From Tubulanus polymorphus (Eukaryota; Nemertea; Palaeonemertea; Tubulaniformes; Tubulanidae), in NCBI RefSeq assembly GCF_964204645.1, contig NC_134035.1, positions 9,052,501 through 9,116,500 of the forward strand: a stretch of 64,000 nt of DNA, given 5' to 3'. The notes beneath the pieces were generated by a model. It was given only the letters and a program-made list of their open reading frames with translations, had not been told where the DNA came from and searched no databases. This document shows, in pieces, positions 12,201-24,100 of the stretch. The stretch's first letter is position 1. Every line of letters begins with the position of its first letter. The translations under genes and the position numbers were made by a program.

Positions 12201-15180
12201 GGATTTAAGAGGAGTCTACCATAATTCGGATATCAAAGTGATGCAGATGCTTCTCCTTTAAAACTCCTTGAAAACTCCTTATACCCAGGCTGATCAGTTG
12301 GGACCCTGAAGTACATTTAGGTGGATGAGATACTCAAATCCTGATGGAGGTGTTTGTTGTATTGTATATTTGCAGGTGAGAAGCCGTATGTTTGTATGGT
12401 TCAGGGATGCAACAAACGTTTCACGGAATATTCCAGTTTATATAAACACCACGTCGTTCACACTCACTCGAAACCGTATATCTGTAACCACTGCGGTAAA
12501 AACTATCGGCAGACGTCGACTCTAGCGATGCACAGACGTACGGCGCACGGCGACGATAGTCCGTTAGAGGCTGACGTAATGGCTACTGCAGACGGTACGT
12601 ATAAAAACTGATGATGCGAGATCAGCGGTCAGATGCTCAAAAGATGGTTAAAGATAACCGGCAAATAAATTCCATAGTTGAGTAACAATGAACTTTTAAT
12701 TGATACTATCGTGTCAACCATCCACTGGTTGAGGGCTTAGTAAAATTCAGACGAACGAAGCCCTTTACTCTAACCAACCTTTGAGCAACTGCGGCCCCTG
12801 GGTTCTTACAGATCAGGGAATACAAAATTCCCAGATATTTTCCCTGATAGAATTACGATATATCCTGCGGGGTCTTTCTTATCGAGAGGTTCCTCTTGCG
12901 ACTCGTCACCAGCAAGCACAACACAAGGCACCAAGACAAAACTCAATTCCATGAATATTTCCATTTTCCAAGAAAAGTTGAAATTCCCGGATCTTGTGGA
13001 ACCCTGGGAGATTTAGTTGTTATGGGTTATTTTGTGAATCATTTGAAGCGGCAGGAGTTACTAAGTTACAAGTCTACCAATACCTCTGTAATCTCAGATT
13101 CAGGTACACTGTTGGGAGATAAATTTCACTTCCCCAGTTGCGCAGGTCTGAGATAATTCTGACTGAAATAAAAGTTATTACCGTGGAAAGAGTTATTTTG
13201 AACATCATTTAATGAAAAATTAGCTTCTTCCTATGTATATAATGCTTAAGATTGCATCGGGTTCAAATCAGCAGCTAAATTTTGCTAAGTACCTTATAAC
13301 TTTTTATGTTCTATTTTGGGACAGGAGGTCCTGCGCCGAAGAGAAGTCGAATGCAATTCCAGTTGGCAGCGCCGGCAGATATTTCGAACGTCGGTGGTGA
13401 AGGATCTATTGGTGCTGCAGATGACGGCGAGGGAACGTTAGTTATAAACACTGGAGAACCACAGGTGTGTATGATGATAGGAAGCTAAGAGAGAAAGAAT
13501 TTGTCTCGACCTGCTACTGAAATTTTGTTGAATTTATATCCAGCCACTCATTACACTAATAAGAGTAATTTACTATGATTTAGGCAGGTTTTGATTGAAC
13601 GTATTCGTGTTAAGCAATATCAATTCCGGATTACAAACCATCTACAGGCTGCTTTTATCAGATCAGGTTTACAGAGTATGCTATTCAGGAATAGGCTGAT
13701 TTATCCTTGGCCTTCTGGTGGACACAAATCCACCAGAATAAGACTTCGGAATCGGTTATAGAGGCTGCCAATCAAAGCCTACCAAACTCTTATCAGGTTT
13801 ACAGAGTATGCTATTAAGGAATAGGCTGATTTCTCCTTGGCCTCAAATCTTAAGACTAGTCTTATGTTGTTAGATTGGCTATAGAACTAAGTTCATCTTA
13901 GACTGGTCTACGTCTAAGCTATGCTAAGCTTATCTACTCACTCACTATATTCAGCTACAGGCATCTCATAGTAACCTAGTGGCTGTCCACTGAAAATGGA
14001 CCTTAGAATTGGATCGAAATGCCTAGCGCTCATTTAGCTCTTCTTTATTATCGTGGATTTTTACTTCAAATCGGTAGAGCGAATTTTCTTGTCAAAACGA
14101 ATGCGCCAGAACACAATTCCAGAATTGGATGAAACCCATCGAATTTGGGAACTGATTTGGATAATTAATGTTTTAGGTAACGATGCTATCGTCGGAGGCG
14201 ATTGCTCGTATGGTAAACAGCAACGATCAAACGATGGTGGCTATAGCTACAAATTCGTCGGTCTTGCAGCATATACAGGCTGGCGTTACCGGACCAGACG
14301 GACAACAGATTCTCCTCGTCACCGATACTGCTCAACTTCAAATGCTACAGGTATGTAACGAAATCAGAATTTAAGTACATAGTTTGGCTGTGGAGAGAAA
14401 TATGAAATTGCTACTACGGTGGTGGACTCTGTTCATATTCAAGTCACCGGTCTCGACAATACAGAGTTAATGGGTTTGAATCCTTGTGTGGCTAAAGAGT
14501 TTCTTGGTCGAAGATTCTTCTCTGGTCTCTCCTCAATCGGGGAAATAACACATCGAACCAACTTCTTATGCCCCTACCTGGTGCTCAGCGGGTTGAGGGT
14601 ATTGAAAAATAAGAATCTGCTGTTCCTTCTGACTTGGATGTCGCTCTCGAGTTTCACGGTCCAACGGATCCTACTGGCATCTACTAACCTCGCTATAACG
14701 ACCTCAGATATAACGATTAATCAGTAATTACAAACCTAGAATTTTGTCCCAAATAGAACAATTTTAATAATTTCACATTACTATCAGTCAGAACGAACAG
14801 AATTTGTTGCCCTCTGAAATTTTGACGAGGTTCCCATGTTTATAAGTCTAAAGACTGGAGAATTTAATATTCAATAATTACTCTACTTCTTTCAGCAATT
14901 AACTCAAAACCCCGGAGGACAACAGCCCGGCGTTCAACTGCACGCGATCACTGCGGTACCCGCTGATATTTCAGTAACCCCTTCAAACACGGCAGTGACA
15001 ACCAATAACTCTCAAACATTCCCCGAATCACCAACAGATGGCGTTAGCGAAATCTCACCGGCGGATATCGTGAGTACCGATTCATCGCAGGTGACGCCGG
15101 AGGAGGAGAACGAGCGACATATTATTGAACCGTTAAATATCGTGATGTCGCCCGGAATAAAAATCATTCAGAACTCTTAG
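6300..15180 (+). CDS. ZNF143: ZNF143/ZNF76-type (Staf) zinc-finger transcription factor
   Basis: Twelve coding exons: 6300-6452, 7392-7653, 8796-8951, 9440-9504, 9601-9696, 10004-10117, 10504-10705, 11326-11505, 12376-12594, 13325-13464, 14177-14350, 14896-15180; all joins are in frame, giving 681 aa. The acidic N-terminus is followed by three short activation repeats ([41 protein letters not shown]), the hallmark of ZNF143/ZNF76. Seven C2H2 fingers follow, from [17 protein letters not shown] to [17 protein letters not shown], with TGEKPY/TGERPF linkers. The C-terminus is Gln/Thr-rich. The family binds SBS sites in promoters of snRNA-type Pol II and Pol III genes and many mRNA genes, and marks promoter-anchored chromatin loops (established knowledge). 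The first ATG lies 8 nt after a TTTCAG acceptor, so a 5' non-coding exon probably lies upstream. The exon 3 donor (AAAA|GTACCA) is weak but phase-supported. Confidence 0.93.
7700..7800 (-). repeat. tRNA-like hairpin with a B-box, SINE fragment
   Basis: On the minus strand the sequence reads GTCAAGGGGTTCGG, then GTGGGTTCGAATCC, then CTTGAC; the ends GTCAAGG and CCTTGAC pair, and GGTTCGAATCC is a perfect tRNA B-box. The span between is too short for a normal tRNA. A tRNA-derived SINE fragment or tRNA pseudogene inside ZNF143 intron 2 is the likely reading. An ORF running through it is an artefact of reading past the splice donor at 7654. Confidence 0.4.
8055..8460. repeat. MITE of the 'aaacctggaaaa...cagggaatt' family
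   Basis: Contains CTTACCTGGAAAACCTGG, AGGGAATCATAAAAATCAGG, and a partly duplicated block (ATTGACCAATGCTGTTTC at 8126, ATTGACCAAGTGTTTC at 8327). Related copies lie at 9055-9310, 11195-11285, 21790-21985, 37690-37900, 47395-47615 and 51220-51450. The family carries a GTGGCCACT-like end in several copies. Non-coding, intronic. Confidence 0.6.
9055..9310. repeat. Second copy of the 'cctggaaaa' MITE family
   Basis: Shares GACCTTGAAAACCTGGAAAA, AGGGAATCAGAAAAATCAGG and ATGCTATGGACCACGTG with the copy at 8055-8460. It lies in ZNF143 intron 3 between 8952 and 9439. Confidence 0.6.
10196..10472. mobile_element. piggyBac-like MITE copy A
   Basis: Starts TTAACCCTTTCAGTGC and ends GTAGACGCACTGAAAG. 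Internal GTCTACACCTCAGTGCGGTG and GCACTGTGGTGTAGACGC palindromes match the intact copy at 18604-18890. It sits in ZNF143 intron 6. Confidence 0.7.
10734..10896. mobile_element. Small inverted-repeat element
   Basis: The ends AGCAAAACCCACAGTTGTTG and CAACTGTGGGTTTTGC are inverted copies. The middle has a second palindrome around CTAAACTTCTTCATC and GATGAAGTTTAGTCGAAAC. A diverged relative lies at 27033-27240. The core sequences resemble the conserved boxes of a hammerhead ribozyme (see findings). Confidence 0.65.
11925..12310. repeat. Dispersed repeat of the 'ccttgaaaactcctt' family
   Basis: Contains TGAAACTCCTTTGATTGGAG, TTTTGAGAAACAGGCAATTAG, CGATACAGCTGGGACC, GGTTACCGAATTAG and AAAACTCCTTATACCCAGG. 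Related copies: 15230-15720 (same strand), and 23455-23690, 33370-33665 and 53460-53815 (opposite strand, ending CAGTCATTCCTGGATATAAG). Non-coding. Confidence 0.6.
12637..12800. repeat. Short inverted-repeat element (TGCTCAAAAG family)
   Basis: The ends read GATGCTCAAAAGATGGTTAAAG and CTCTAACCAACCTTTGAGC, inverted with respect to each other. Internal CCATCCACTGGTT is shared with copies at 1110-1250 and 34510-34660. Length 140-165 bp, non-coding MITE; intronic in ZNF143. Confidence 0.6.
13660..13935. repeat. Local duplication plus 'actggtctaag' repeat
   Basis: The unit CAGGTTTACAGAGTATGCTA followed by an AGGAATAGGCTGATTT block occurs twice, at 13665 and 13795. It is followed by TCTTAAGACTAGTCTTATG and TTAGACTGGTCTACG, related to the tandem array at 32455-32810. 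ZNF143 intron 10. Confidence 0.6.
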
Positions 15181-15229
15181 AATTAGAATAACACAGTTTA
15201 TAATATATCTCTGTGCCAAACAACAGTCT

Positions 15230-15730
15230 CCAGGGAGTCGGGTGTTTTAACCAGTCTTTACTACTTCACATGGTCCCTATAACTCCTTGATTCCTTTAAA
15301 ACTCCTTCTGTACAGAAAATGTTTAAGGTTCTTGAAACTCCTTCGATTTTGAGAAATAGGCAACTAGAAATGATTGTTGTTGCACAGTAAACTACACCTA
15401 AATCGGTGCAGTTGGCGCCAGGATTTTCTTAACCCAATTAGGCGGTTACCGAATTAGAGCCAAGTTGTGTAAAAATTTGCTTACTCAACCACCAAATTAA
15501 TGGTTTTACAAAGATAAACAGCACTGATTTAGGAGGAGTCCACTGTAGTAAGGATAAGTTAGGAATGTACTTGCTCCTTTAAAACTACCGGTACTTATAT
15601 CCAGGAAAGTCTGATCTGTAGGGATCCTGTATATTCAGGAATGTCTGATCTGTAGGGACTCTGTATATCCAGGAATGACTGATCAGGACTCTGTATACCC
15701 AGGAATGACTGATCTGTAGGGACCTTGCTT
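15230..15730. repeat. Dispersed repeat in the ZNF143 3' UTR, with terminal tandem
   Basis: Matches the repeat at 11925-12310 (TTTTGAGAAATAGGCAACTAG, GGCGGTTACCGAATTAG). It ends in a short array: CAGGAATG(T/A)CTGATC followed by TGTAGGGACTCTGTATA recurs about three times between 15595 and 15725. It lies between the ZNF143 stop and its likely poly(A) signal, so it would be transcribed. Confidence 0.6.
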
Positions 15731-15839
15731 CAGTATCCTCTCACCGAGTTACGACTTGTTTAGGAAACCGCACTCAAGTCGTCTGTAGCTAAATTCTGTT
15801 TGAAGTTGAAGAAATGTACGTTGTGTTGTAATATTGTTA

Positions 15840-15845
15840 AATAAA
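15840..15845 (+). terminator. Probable ZNF143 poly(A) signal
   Basis: AATAAA 660 nt after the stop codon. On the opposite strand a second AATAAA (TTTATT at 15970-15975 on the plus strand) fits the end of the convergent RSPH14 transcript, leaving roughly 130 bp between the two 3' ends. Confidence 0.5.
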
Positions 15846-16291
15846 TTGAAGTTTTCAATAATAGTTCAATCTCTGAGCACACTCACTATCAGTATCAGTT
15901 GTGGAATGGTGTCCCATACCTCAAACAAATATCAATCCAAATTTGTCCGATTTTGTCGAAATCAACACATTTATTTATGTACAATTACATCACAGAAATA
16001 CTTAAGTATATAACAAAGATGTGTAAGGAGGTTTATTTGGACGGATGAAAATTGTTGTAGAAACAATTATTTTGGTTTAGATACCTGCATACACTATATA
16101 TAATAGTTCAGAGAAGCAGTTTAAATTGAATGGGTAAATTTTGAATATTCAGATGAAATCTGCTCAAAGTGTTCAATATTAAAGTTGCATCACAGAGTTG
16201 ATTACATATAATGTTCATTTGAATGATTTAGCAGCTTCTGCTGCTATTGCTGTGGCAAGATCCGATAGAGATTGAAACAACGAACAGTTTT

Positions 16292-19200
16292 CTATGGTTT
16301 CCAGGTGATAACTTTTTCAGCGATTTGAGCTGCTTTAACTACGGCGGGAATTTCGTCGGTAAGGCGTTCTCGGATCTGAAAATGTATTTCAACAAATGGT
16401 AGATGATGGGGAAAGATTTAATGTAATTTAATGTAATAACATAGAGTAAATCATGTCTTAATTCAAGTACATACCTTTTCGATATGTTCTAGAAGAGTTT
16501 TTCTGCCTTTAGGAGCTTCTGATAAACACGTCAATGCCTAGAAATCATAAAACATCGCAGTACCTTTCAGGTGTTTTCACGGACACCAAGATGATCAGAG
16601 CTCCATCATTTATTTCGATAGACAACTTTCATCGCAGTTTCCAAATTACAGCAAAATTTACTTACTTTGAGAGCGTTTAATCTGACTTCACTGGTTGAAT
16701 CATCAACAAGTTGAACTAATGGTGCAATAGCCTCAGAATCAATAGCTGCATATTTACCATCAGTTGTTATTGTAATCCTACATGAAATATTGATTATCTC
16801 TATAAAAACCTTATTCATCCGTAGCCTCGGTTTATAGCTGAACAGTTAGGTAACTCACGTGGCTATGGCACCGGCACTGGAGGCACGGACGCTTGCTTCA
16901 GAATCGGTGAGTAATCCAACCAGCGATGGCAATGCTTTCACTTCGACTGCCTTATTTTTACCCGCGAGTGGAACGCTGTAAGATTAACAGAAAAAGAAGC
17001 TTATCTTTGGCGTTAATTCAAAACAAGGATAGGTCTATTTTGAAATGTCTACATAGCGGGAGTACTCAAACAAGGATGATGAAAAATGTAAGCGTGAATG
17101 AACGAAAAAGAACTCGAACTTAAAAAACTGAAAATCTAGAAAAAGGAAAATATGAATCAATTGAAAAAGGATAGATTAAGTTTCAAAACAGCAGGGCCTG
17201 GTTTCATAGACTGGGTATCAAAGTTACCCCTAGGGGTATACCGGTATCCTCAACCTGGTTGACGGCACTGAGTACCGGTAACAATGAAAAACTATGGTTA
17301 TAACTGACAAATTTTTAAAAATGTTCCCAAAAAATTATTTTGCTCCCACACACCTATGAAACCCAGTCCGGATAATGTAGCTAAAATAGTTGTATCACGA
17401 AAGCTACCTCTTAGCAATCTCCTCATTCATCAAATGTATTCTCGGCATGGCACTAAATTCGTTGTTAAAAACGGAACATTGAAACCAAATCAAAACATAA
17501 AATAAGTTAGTAGTAATGTGTGTACAACTCATTTATATTTAGGTAGTGCGAAATGAAACGCGAGAGATTTCGAATAGTTAATACCTGAGATCCATGATGT
17601 CTCTGGCAGCTTTAGCTCTGATAATCGGCGACTGATGTTGTAGTAATTTTGTAAATTCTTGCATGGCTTCGTTTGACAAAGCGTCGACAGTATCAACTCG
17701 CATACAGTAATGTAATGTATCGAGAATTAACTCCTGAAATCAAAACAAAATCCTGAGATTTAGAGATAGAGTGGTATAAGCCGACTGGTCTTGTCAATCT
17801 AGCGTTGGTGGGTTACGGGGTGGATCTAGGGGTAAATCTGAGAGTCAGCTCACAATTTTAGGGGCATACCTAAAAGAAAAGGGCACTGATAACACACCAA
17901 AATTTTTTAGATTCCAGCACTGATTTGAAGCCATTTCCTGCATTATAAGTCATGAAATTGTTTAGCGAGCAAAATTTTTTGAGGGCACTTAAAAAAAATT
18001 TCAGGGTCTTCCAGAAGACCTGTAAGACCCCCTAGATCCGCGCCTGGGTTAAAATCCTGGTGGTTTCCACAGTTACATTAATTAGAAATTCCCACGTATT
18101 TCATGGATGATCTCTCAAATTTCCCAAAGAGAAAATTGGGCCTTTCCTTAAAATGAACAGATATCATCATACTACATTCAACATTTTAGAAGTAACTTAA
18201 GTTGTTTTTGTTTAAGTTTTTGGCAAAAAAGGTGAAGTAAAATTGCGAAATCAGATCGAAGCAGAGGTCGGTATTGTATTCAACGAACCTTTATTTCATC
18301 GTGTTCCGATATCAATTTTTCGACCAATTTTCCGACTAATTTCGTCTCGACGATTCCTGCAGCCCCGATCGGCGTCTCCGAAATCATTTCGATTGTTTTG
18401 TGAGCGTTTTTGCGCGCGATATCTTCTTTATCTTCGAATAAATCGGCGACCGGTGGAATTATCTCGAAATGTAACAGCGCGTCCCGTCCGATAGCGTGAT
18501 CTAGAAATTTTTCAATTTCGCATAGGAGAAAATTAATCCGGATCAATGGAGTACCGACGGTACACACCAGATGGCGCAACAATTCACAGAGTTATAAGTA
18601 GTGTTAACCCTTTCAGTGCTGACTAATTGATACCCTATAGTGCTTGAGAAAATGAAAATTTGGGAAAATTCCACCCTAGTGTGTTGAATAACGGGAATAG
18701 CACTATAATGCGTCTACACCGCGGCGCGGTGTATCATTAGTTTCTAATATTTCACTATGTTTGACAGGTGCTGCCATCTTTCAAGAGAGATAATTACTAA
18801 TTAAATCAATACATCGCAGTGCGGTGTACTAGCAAAATCCATCACCGATTTATACAACGCACTGCGGTGTAGACGCACTGAAAGGGTTAATAAATTCATT
18901 TTGTTCGATGAAATTTGAATTAGATGTGAATATAATTGCACAAGTCATCGAATAGATATCAAATCACCCTGAATTGTAAATAGTTGAGACTATTTCCGGT
19001 CCTGATGAATATCATCGAGAGAAATGCATGATATCATTTATCAACACTATTTTTTTCTTACGTTTCCTTCCACCCATTTTCAGAGTTTATTTGAAAAATT
19101 TGAAAACGTGAGAAAAAATGAAACAACAGTTGTTTGATTGATATTGTGGGTTTCTCAAAATGATATTGAATTGCCCTTGTCACTCAATGTATATAGATTG

Positions 19201-20079
19201 AATGCAAATTGATTTACTAATTGGAAAATTTTACTCGAACATAAGTGAAATGTTGTCGAAATAAAAGCGCGGTATCTTAGCAGAAACCACGAGCGACACC
19301 TGCATTAAAGATCTTACTCACTTGCGATAACGTATAAACATTCTGTAGCTTTTTGTCTGCAAGTCAGATCCGGGTCTTTCAATAATCCTTTTAAACTCTG
19401 GGGTATACCTGAAATCGATTTTTCAGGAAAAACAAACAACATCTTTAGCTTGGAACAAAATCATAATGCGATGAAGTCACATATGCAGTCAACCCCCCCC
19501 ATATACCGCCCACATCGGTGCAGAATGATTTTGGCAGTATAGAGAGTATGGCGGTATATAGGGGGTAGGGGGTGTTTAACTATGTATTTGTATAGAAATG
19601 TACATTGAGCAAACCTTGCGGTAGGCGGGGTGGCGGTATATGAGAGGGTGGTATATCGGGGTAACTGAAGAAATGATCTTCAAGACGTTACAAATGGCGG
19701 TTTTTTTAAAGCAGAATTACTCAATTTCTTACTCCTCCCTGATGGACACATCTAAGCTTAAAGAATGGTTCCTAATAAGCTTGCTTGCTACACGTACCCA
19801 ATCTGAGAGCATCTGATATGTGTTCCGGGTCGTGCAAGTAATCGCATAATGACATCAACGCCCGCTGTTTTGTCAGAAGATTCAAATCATTTAACTCTTT
19901 ATTCTAAAAAGAATGATGTCGATATAAATACAACAACATGGACTGTGGATGTAGAGTAAGCGCAAGGCGTCATTTGAATAACTTACTAATCTTGGTAGAG
20001 CTCTATTGCCATACGCCAGTGGAGTTCTGGTCGGGTCGATGAGCGGGGGATATTTCGCAGAGATTATTGTATCCGCCAT
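16292..20079 (-). CDS. RSPH14: Radial spoke head 14 homolog (armadillo-repeat axonemal protein)
   Basis: Nine coding exons, 5' to 3': 19987-20079, 19798-19903, 19322-19408, 18289-18500, 17585-17733, 16859-16975, 16666-16777, 16475-16537, 16292-16375; total 340 aa, near the vertebrate length (about 350). It opens MADTIISAKYPPLIDPTRTP, with the PPxIDPT...AYG.RAL signature of RSPH14/RTDR1, continues LTKQRALMSLCDYLHDPEH, and ends AEKVITWKP. Between are helical repeats such as GRDALLHFEIIPPVADLF and ALPSLVGLLTDSEASVRASS, typical of armadillo/HEAT repeats. RSPH14 is a cilium/flagellum radial-spoke-associated protein (established). The ATG is the only in-frame start in the exon that fits the family. 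Introns hold MITEs but no nested gene. The 3' end faces the ZNF143 3' end. Confidence 0.93.
17806..18050. repeat. Dispersed repeat of the 'gatccgcccctg' family
   Basis: Contains GGGGCATACCTAAAAG, GGGCACTGATAACACACC, GGGCACTTAAAAAAAATTTC and the end CCCCTAGATCCGCGCCTGGG. RSPH14 intron 4. Confidence 0.55.
18604..18890. mobile_element. piggyBac-like MITE copy B, intact ends
   Basis: Bounded by TTAA on both sides: TTAACCCTTTCAGTGC at the left and GCACTGAAAGGGTTAA at the right, i.e. terminal inverted repeats starting CCCTTTCAGTGC at a duplicated TTAA. Internally it has several copies of the short palindrome ACACCGC(A/G)(C/G)(T/C)GCGGTGT. A TTAA duplication with CCC ends is the signature of piggyBac elements. 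No transposase; 287 bp. RSPH14 intron 3. Confidence 0.8.
19488..19672. repeat. Dispersed repeat ('ataccgcccacatcggtgc')
   Basis: ATATACCGCCCACATCGGTG, GTACATTGAGCAAACC and GGCGGTATATGAGAGGG. A close copy lies at 43147-43300 in the Roc-COR gene. The ends are inverted with respect to each other (ATATACCGCC / GGCGGTATAT). RSPH14 intron 2. Confidence 0.65.
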
Positions 20080-21136
20080 GATGTTTTACGTCCTTTCTCT
20101 CTGAAAAAGTAAACAATCATCATAAGGGCACATTTGTTTATTGGTAGAATAAAATTCGTGAATGAATTGGATTGATGTATCAATTTTTGGAAGAATCGTC
20201 AATTCGGTTTGAATCAATGTCCTAAAATTAGATCTGATACAGTTTATCGTTATGAATCATGTGAATACCATATGAAAGTTAGACGGAACCGTCGAATGAA
20301 TGAAGGAGAACGTTGTAAATGTATTAAACTTGAACTTACCCTTTTATTCTGGTTGTCAATGTAAACTATGTTTGGTTATTATACGCAATACCGCATAGTA
20401 CACGTACTGAGGTGGCAGCACTGACTGGAGTTTTAGAAAATTACTCCAATAACTTCGAGTAGGAAAATCACCTATCTATATCCTAGTCCCTTATCATAAT
20501 CATCATCATCTTAAATATCGGGGGATGGACTGAAGCCTGTCATTACAGGTATATTGGTCGCCGGTACATTTCGATCGAGCCGCCAGTATCGGATCCTCAA
20601 ATTCTTCACCGTTAAGTGCTGCCGCTATATATTTGATTTGCGGGGAAAATGTGAACTAACTCGGTTGCTCAACTTTCTCACTGTGGCACGCGAGTAATGA
20701 GTTAGTTCGCCGATTCGCCGTTAACGATGTGTATAGGGGCAGCACATGACGGTTGAGATTTCATCACCAGCTTCATATGATCATTGCCCTCACACCCAAC
20801 ATTCGAGTCTGGATGAATAACACAATTGAATACGTAGCCATCTTTGGAGATAAACAATACAAATATATGAGAATTTCCAATGTAACCCATCATAAGCACA
20901 CACCTACTAGTAGACAAAGGCACATGAATTATAAAGTCGCCGAAGACAAAAGAGGAATAGTCACAATTAAGCCTATGGAAAATTCTGGAGAATGCACCCA
21001 CAAATGCAAAATGAGAAGAAACTAATAGATCAATTTTCGTGCATCAGTATAATTTATATTTGGCATTTTATCATAAATAAAGATGAAATTAATACAGCGC
21101 AGTATTATAAATGAACCGTCTAAACACTAGTCTTAC
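20080..21136. other. RSPH14-CARS1 intergenic interval
   Basis: The two genes are in tandem on the minus strand, so this 1.06-kb interval must hold the CARS1 3' UTR and the RSPH14 promoter. ORFs of about 90-99 codons occur on both strands at 20702-21025, but neither shows a recognisable domain and they overlap each other, so I do not call them. Confidence 0.5.
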
Positions 21137-24100
21137 TCATGAAGTACCATTAGCTGTACACTGTCGAGACATGTATTCGTTGTATTTCTTCTCTTGCGCG
21201 TCGTAAAGTTTCTTCAACTTTTTCAGCTGTGCTTTAGCGATCGGTTTGCCTTCGTTGTCGTGAGTCGGTATACCATCGTCGCCGAATGCGGAATATTTAT
21301 CTTTTTCGTTCAGGAACATTTCGGACGGAGGTATCTTCGCGATCGCATCCTTCGCAGCCTGAGATATAGAAAATGTTCGACGAGGCATTAGAATTAACTA
21401 CGTAATATGTGCATTACCTGAACCATTTGTTTTACTCGAGCAAAGTTCGACGTAGAATTAAAGATAATAGCCATCAATTCATTACGAAATATAAATGAAT
21501 GACTCCCGAAAAGAGCATAAAATCACCTTCGCTTTTTCTGCCTCCTGTTTCTTCTTTTCTTTCTCGATTCTCTTCTGTTCTTCTAACTGCAATAAACAAA
21601 CAATTCTAACTTCGAATTGAGCAGAAGCAGTGAAAATGGGCTTCCCAAATCCTAAACAGCAGGCTCGATTATTGCAGGACTCAATTAAGAGCTGCCATGT
21701 TTATCACATGTCAAGATTCGCCACAATAGCAGATCATTCAGTGCGGCCAAATAACACTGCCACTGATAATGGAGATTGCTAGTATGTATTTTGAACAGAG
21801 TGGCAACTTTCCACCAATTTACAAATTCCCTAATTTTTAGGTTTAAAAAATGTTACAATGCATTCATTTTTCATTGAATCATGTACGGTACTGATTAAGA
21901 AACCCGTGATCAATAGCATTACATGTAATTCTGTGAGTTTTCCAGGTTTGTGGTCAAATGTGTCAAATCTCCTGAGTTTTAACTCTTACCCGAAGTCGCT
22001 CTTCTTTCTCTTTCATAAGCGTTTCCTTGTCGACGAGTTTGATCACCGTTCGTCCTTCGATGTCTTCTAACCGCACCCCAAGATCGGGAAGCGTTTCATC
22101 CCTCACCGTATCGCACAGTTTCAGAATCTCTGAACCTTTAAGAACCGAGAGCAAATAAATCACCGACCAAACAAAGGTTCAGAATCAAAACTTTTCAAAG
22201 TCTGTGGAAAATACTTACTTTTCTGCTGCCTTGCTACTTGGCGTACATCTTCACGGAAATTCGCAAAAGTATTCAAATATGGCATGACAAGTTCTTCGAC
22301 CTGTAAATACATAAAAGGCTCACACAATGCTGGAGATCATCTTTGTGAAAACTGATTAACAAAAAAACGTTTAACGTTACTTACATTAGCGCTCCGTCCA
22401 GATGAATGAGGAAATCCTAGATCTTCTGATTTTTCTATTGCACCGAATATCTACGAAAATGGAATTACAACAATATAAATCAAACCGATTTTATGCCAAT
22501 CAGAGTCGAGTTCAGTGAAAAGAAAAAAATTTGTTTAAATCAGTTACTTTTGAATTGTTGTCGTCAATGAGCTAACTAGGGACCCAGTTAAATTCTGGAC
22601 CCAAGATGAAAGTGGATCATGTAGAACCGTACCTGTAGCATGGAAGTAATATATTTCGCTATATTTTTCAATAGTAGTCTGTTAGGTAGAGATTTCTCTG
22701 AAGCTTTCTTCGCTATATACACGTTACTGGTAGTGACTAGATCTCTAATACATTCCATCGTTGATTTCGTATCGATTGAATCTGAATTGAATTAGAAACT
22801 TAAAACTCCTGATTTTACAATGATAAACACAGGCAGTTTTTGTCGTGTTACTGATGACAAAGCCCAAAGTGAATTGACGATTGATTACAGGGTAGCCATT
22901 TCATTTGACTTTCCCCTGACCATTCTGTGACATGCACTTTCTTTTCTCTGACTTGATCTGCTAAGAATCCAATCAATTAACACCGTCGGGTATATAAGAC
23001 ACGCAAGGAAACTATTTGATTTCAAACCTCGATCTAACAATCTCAACAAATTTCCATCATTTTTCCCTGATTTCCAGGTACTTGTAAGTGGCCACAAAAC
23101 CCAGTTTTTCTGATCACTTACCACACAAAGCTGAGTGAATCGCTACTTTCTTTTCACTGAATCTGAAAACAGATGGAAGTATGCATCACTATCTCAATTT
23201 TCATGAATGCTTATTCGTCACTAGCCGAGTTTGATAGTGCGTAATGCGAGCTTACTTTTCATTCAACGACATTTCATCGTCGTTCCACTTTTGATACGAA
23301 TCGAATCCTTTCGAAGGTTGATTTCGTAAGATGTCTTTCACAGTCAAGAAGAATTCCTAAGTAGATAGATAATGGTAGATGATTTTAGATGAACAACAGA
23401 AACGGAAAGAGGAGAGAGAGGAGGGACATTTAGTTATTCAAGGATTCTGCACAGAGTACCAACAGATCAGTCATTCCTGGATATAAAGAGTTTTCAAGGA
23501 TATAAGGAGTTTTCAAATTTCAAGGAAGTGTCAGCATCACTTTCAATATCCCAATTACTTTAGACTCTTTGGAACTGTTTATCTCGTTATCCATATCACT
23601 AACTCAACTTAGTTTGAAACCACCTAATTTGGTAAACACAAATCTTGATCCCTACAGTAACCGATTAAGGTGTAGTTCTAGAGCAATTAATTCAGCAGGA
23701 ATGTGTGACAATTTACAATACAGAATACCCTGTACTCACACCGACATGTTTTTCAAAAGTCATAGCTGCTTCCATCGTACTGTCGCTGTAATCCATTGTA
23801 TCTTTCCACGAGTGAAGCAGATACAGAAGTCGTAATTGACGCGATGAATATTTCGATAGCGCTTCTTTAATCGTGATGAAATTCTTCAACGACTTCGACA
23901 TTTTACACCCGGCGATCGTCAAGTGTCCCGAATGTATGAAATACCGCACCCAATGGCTGTTACCGTAGTGTGCCTGCAATTATCAGAGAGTACCACACCG
24001 TGGTAATAATCGTTTCTTTCCATAACCCTTTTTAGTGCATCTACACCGCAATGCAGTGTATAAATCGATGATGAACTTTGCTAGCACAACACATTGCGGT

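Noticed and set aside
20702-21025. Overlapping 90- and 99-aa ORFs on opposite strands between RSPH14 and CARS1
   Set aside because: No recognisable domain, no splice context, and each is the mirror of the other; the interval must hold UTR and promoter.
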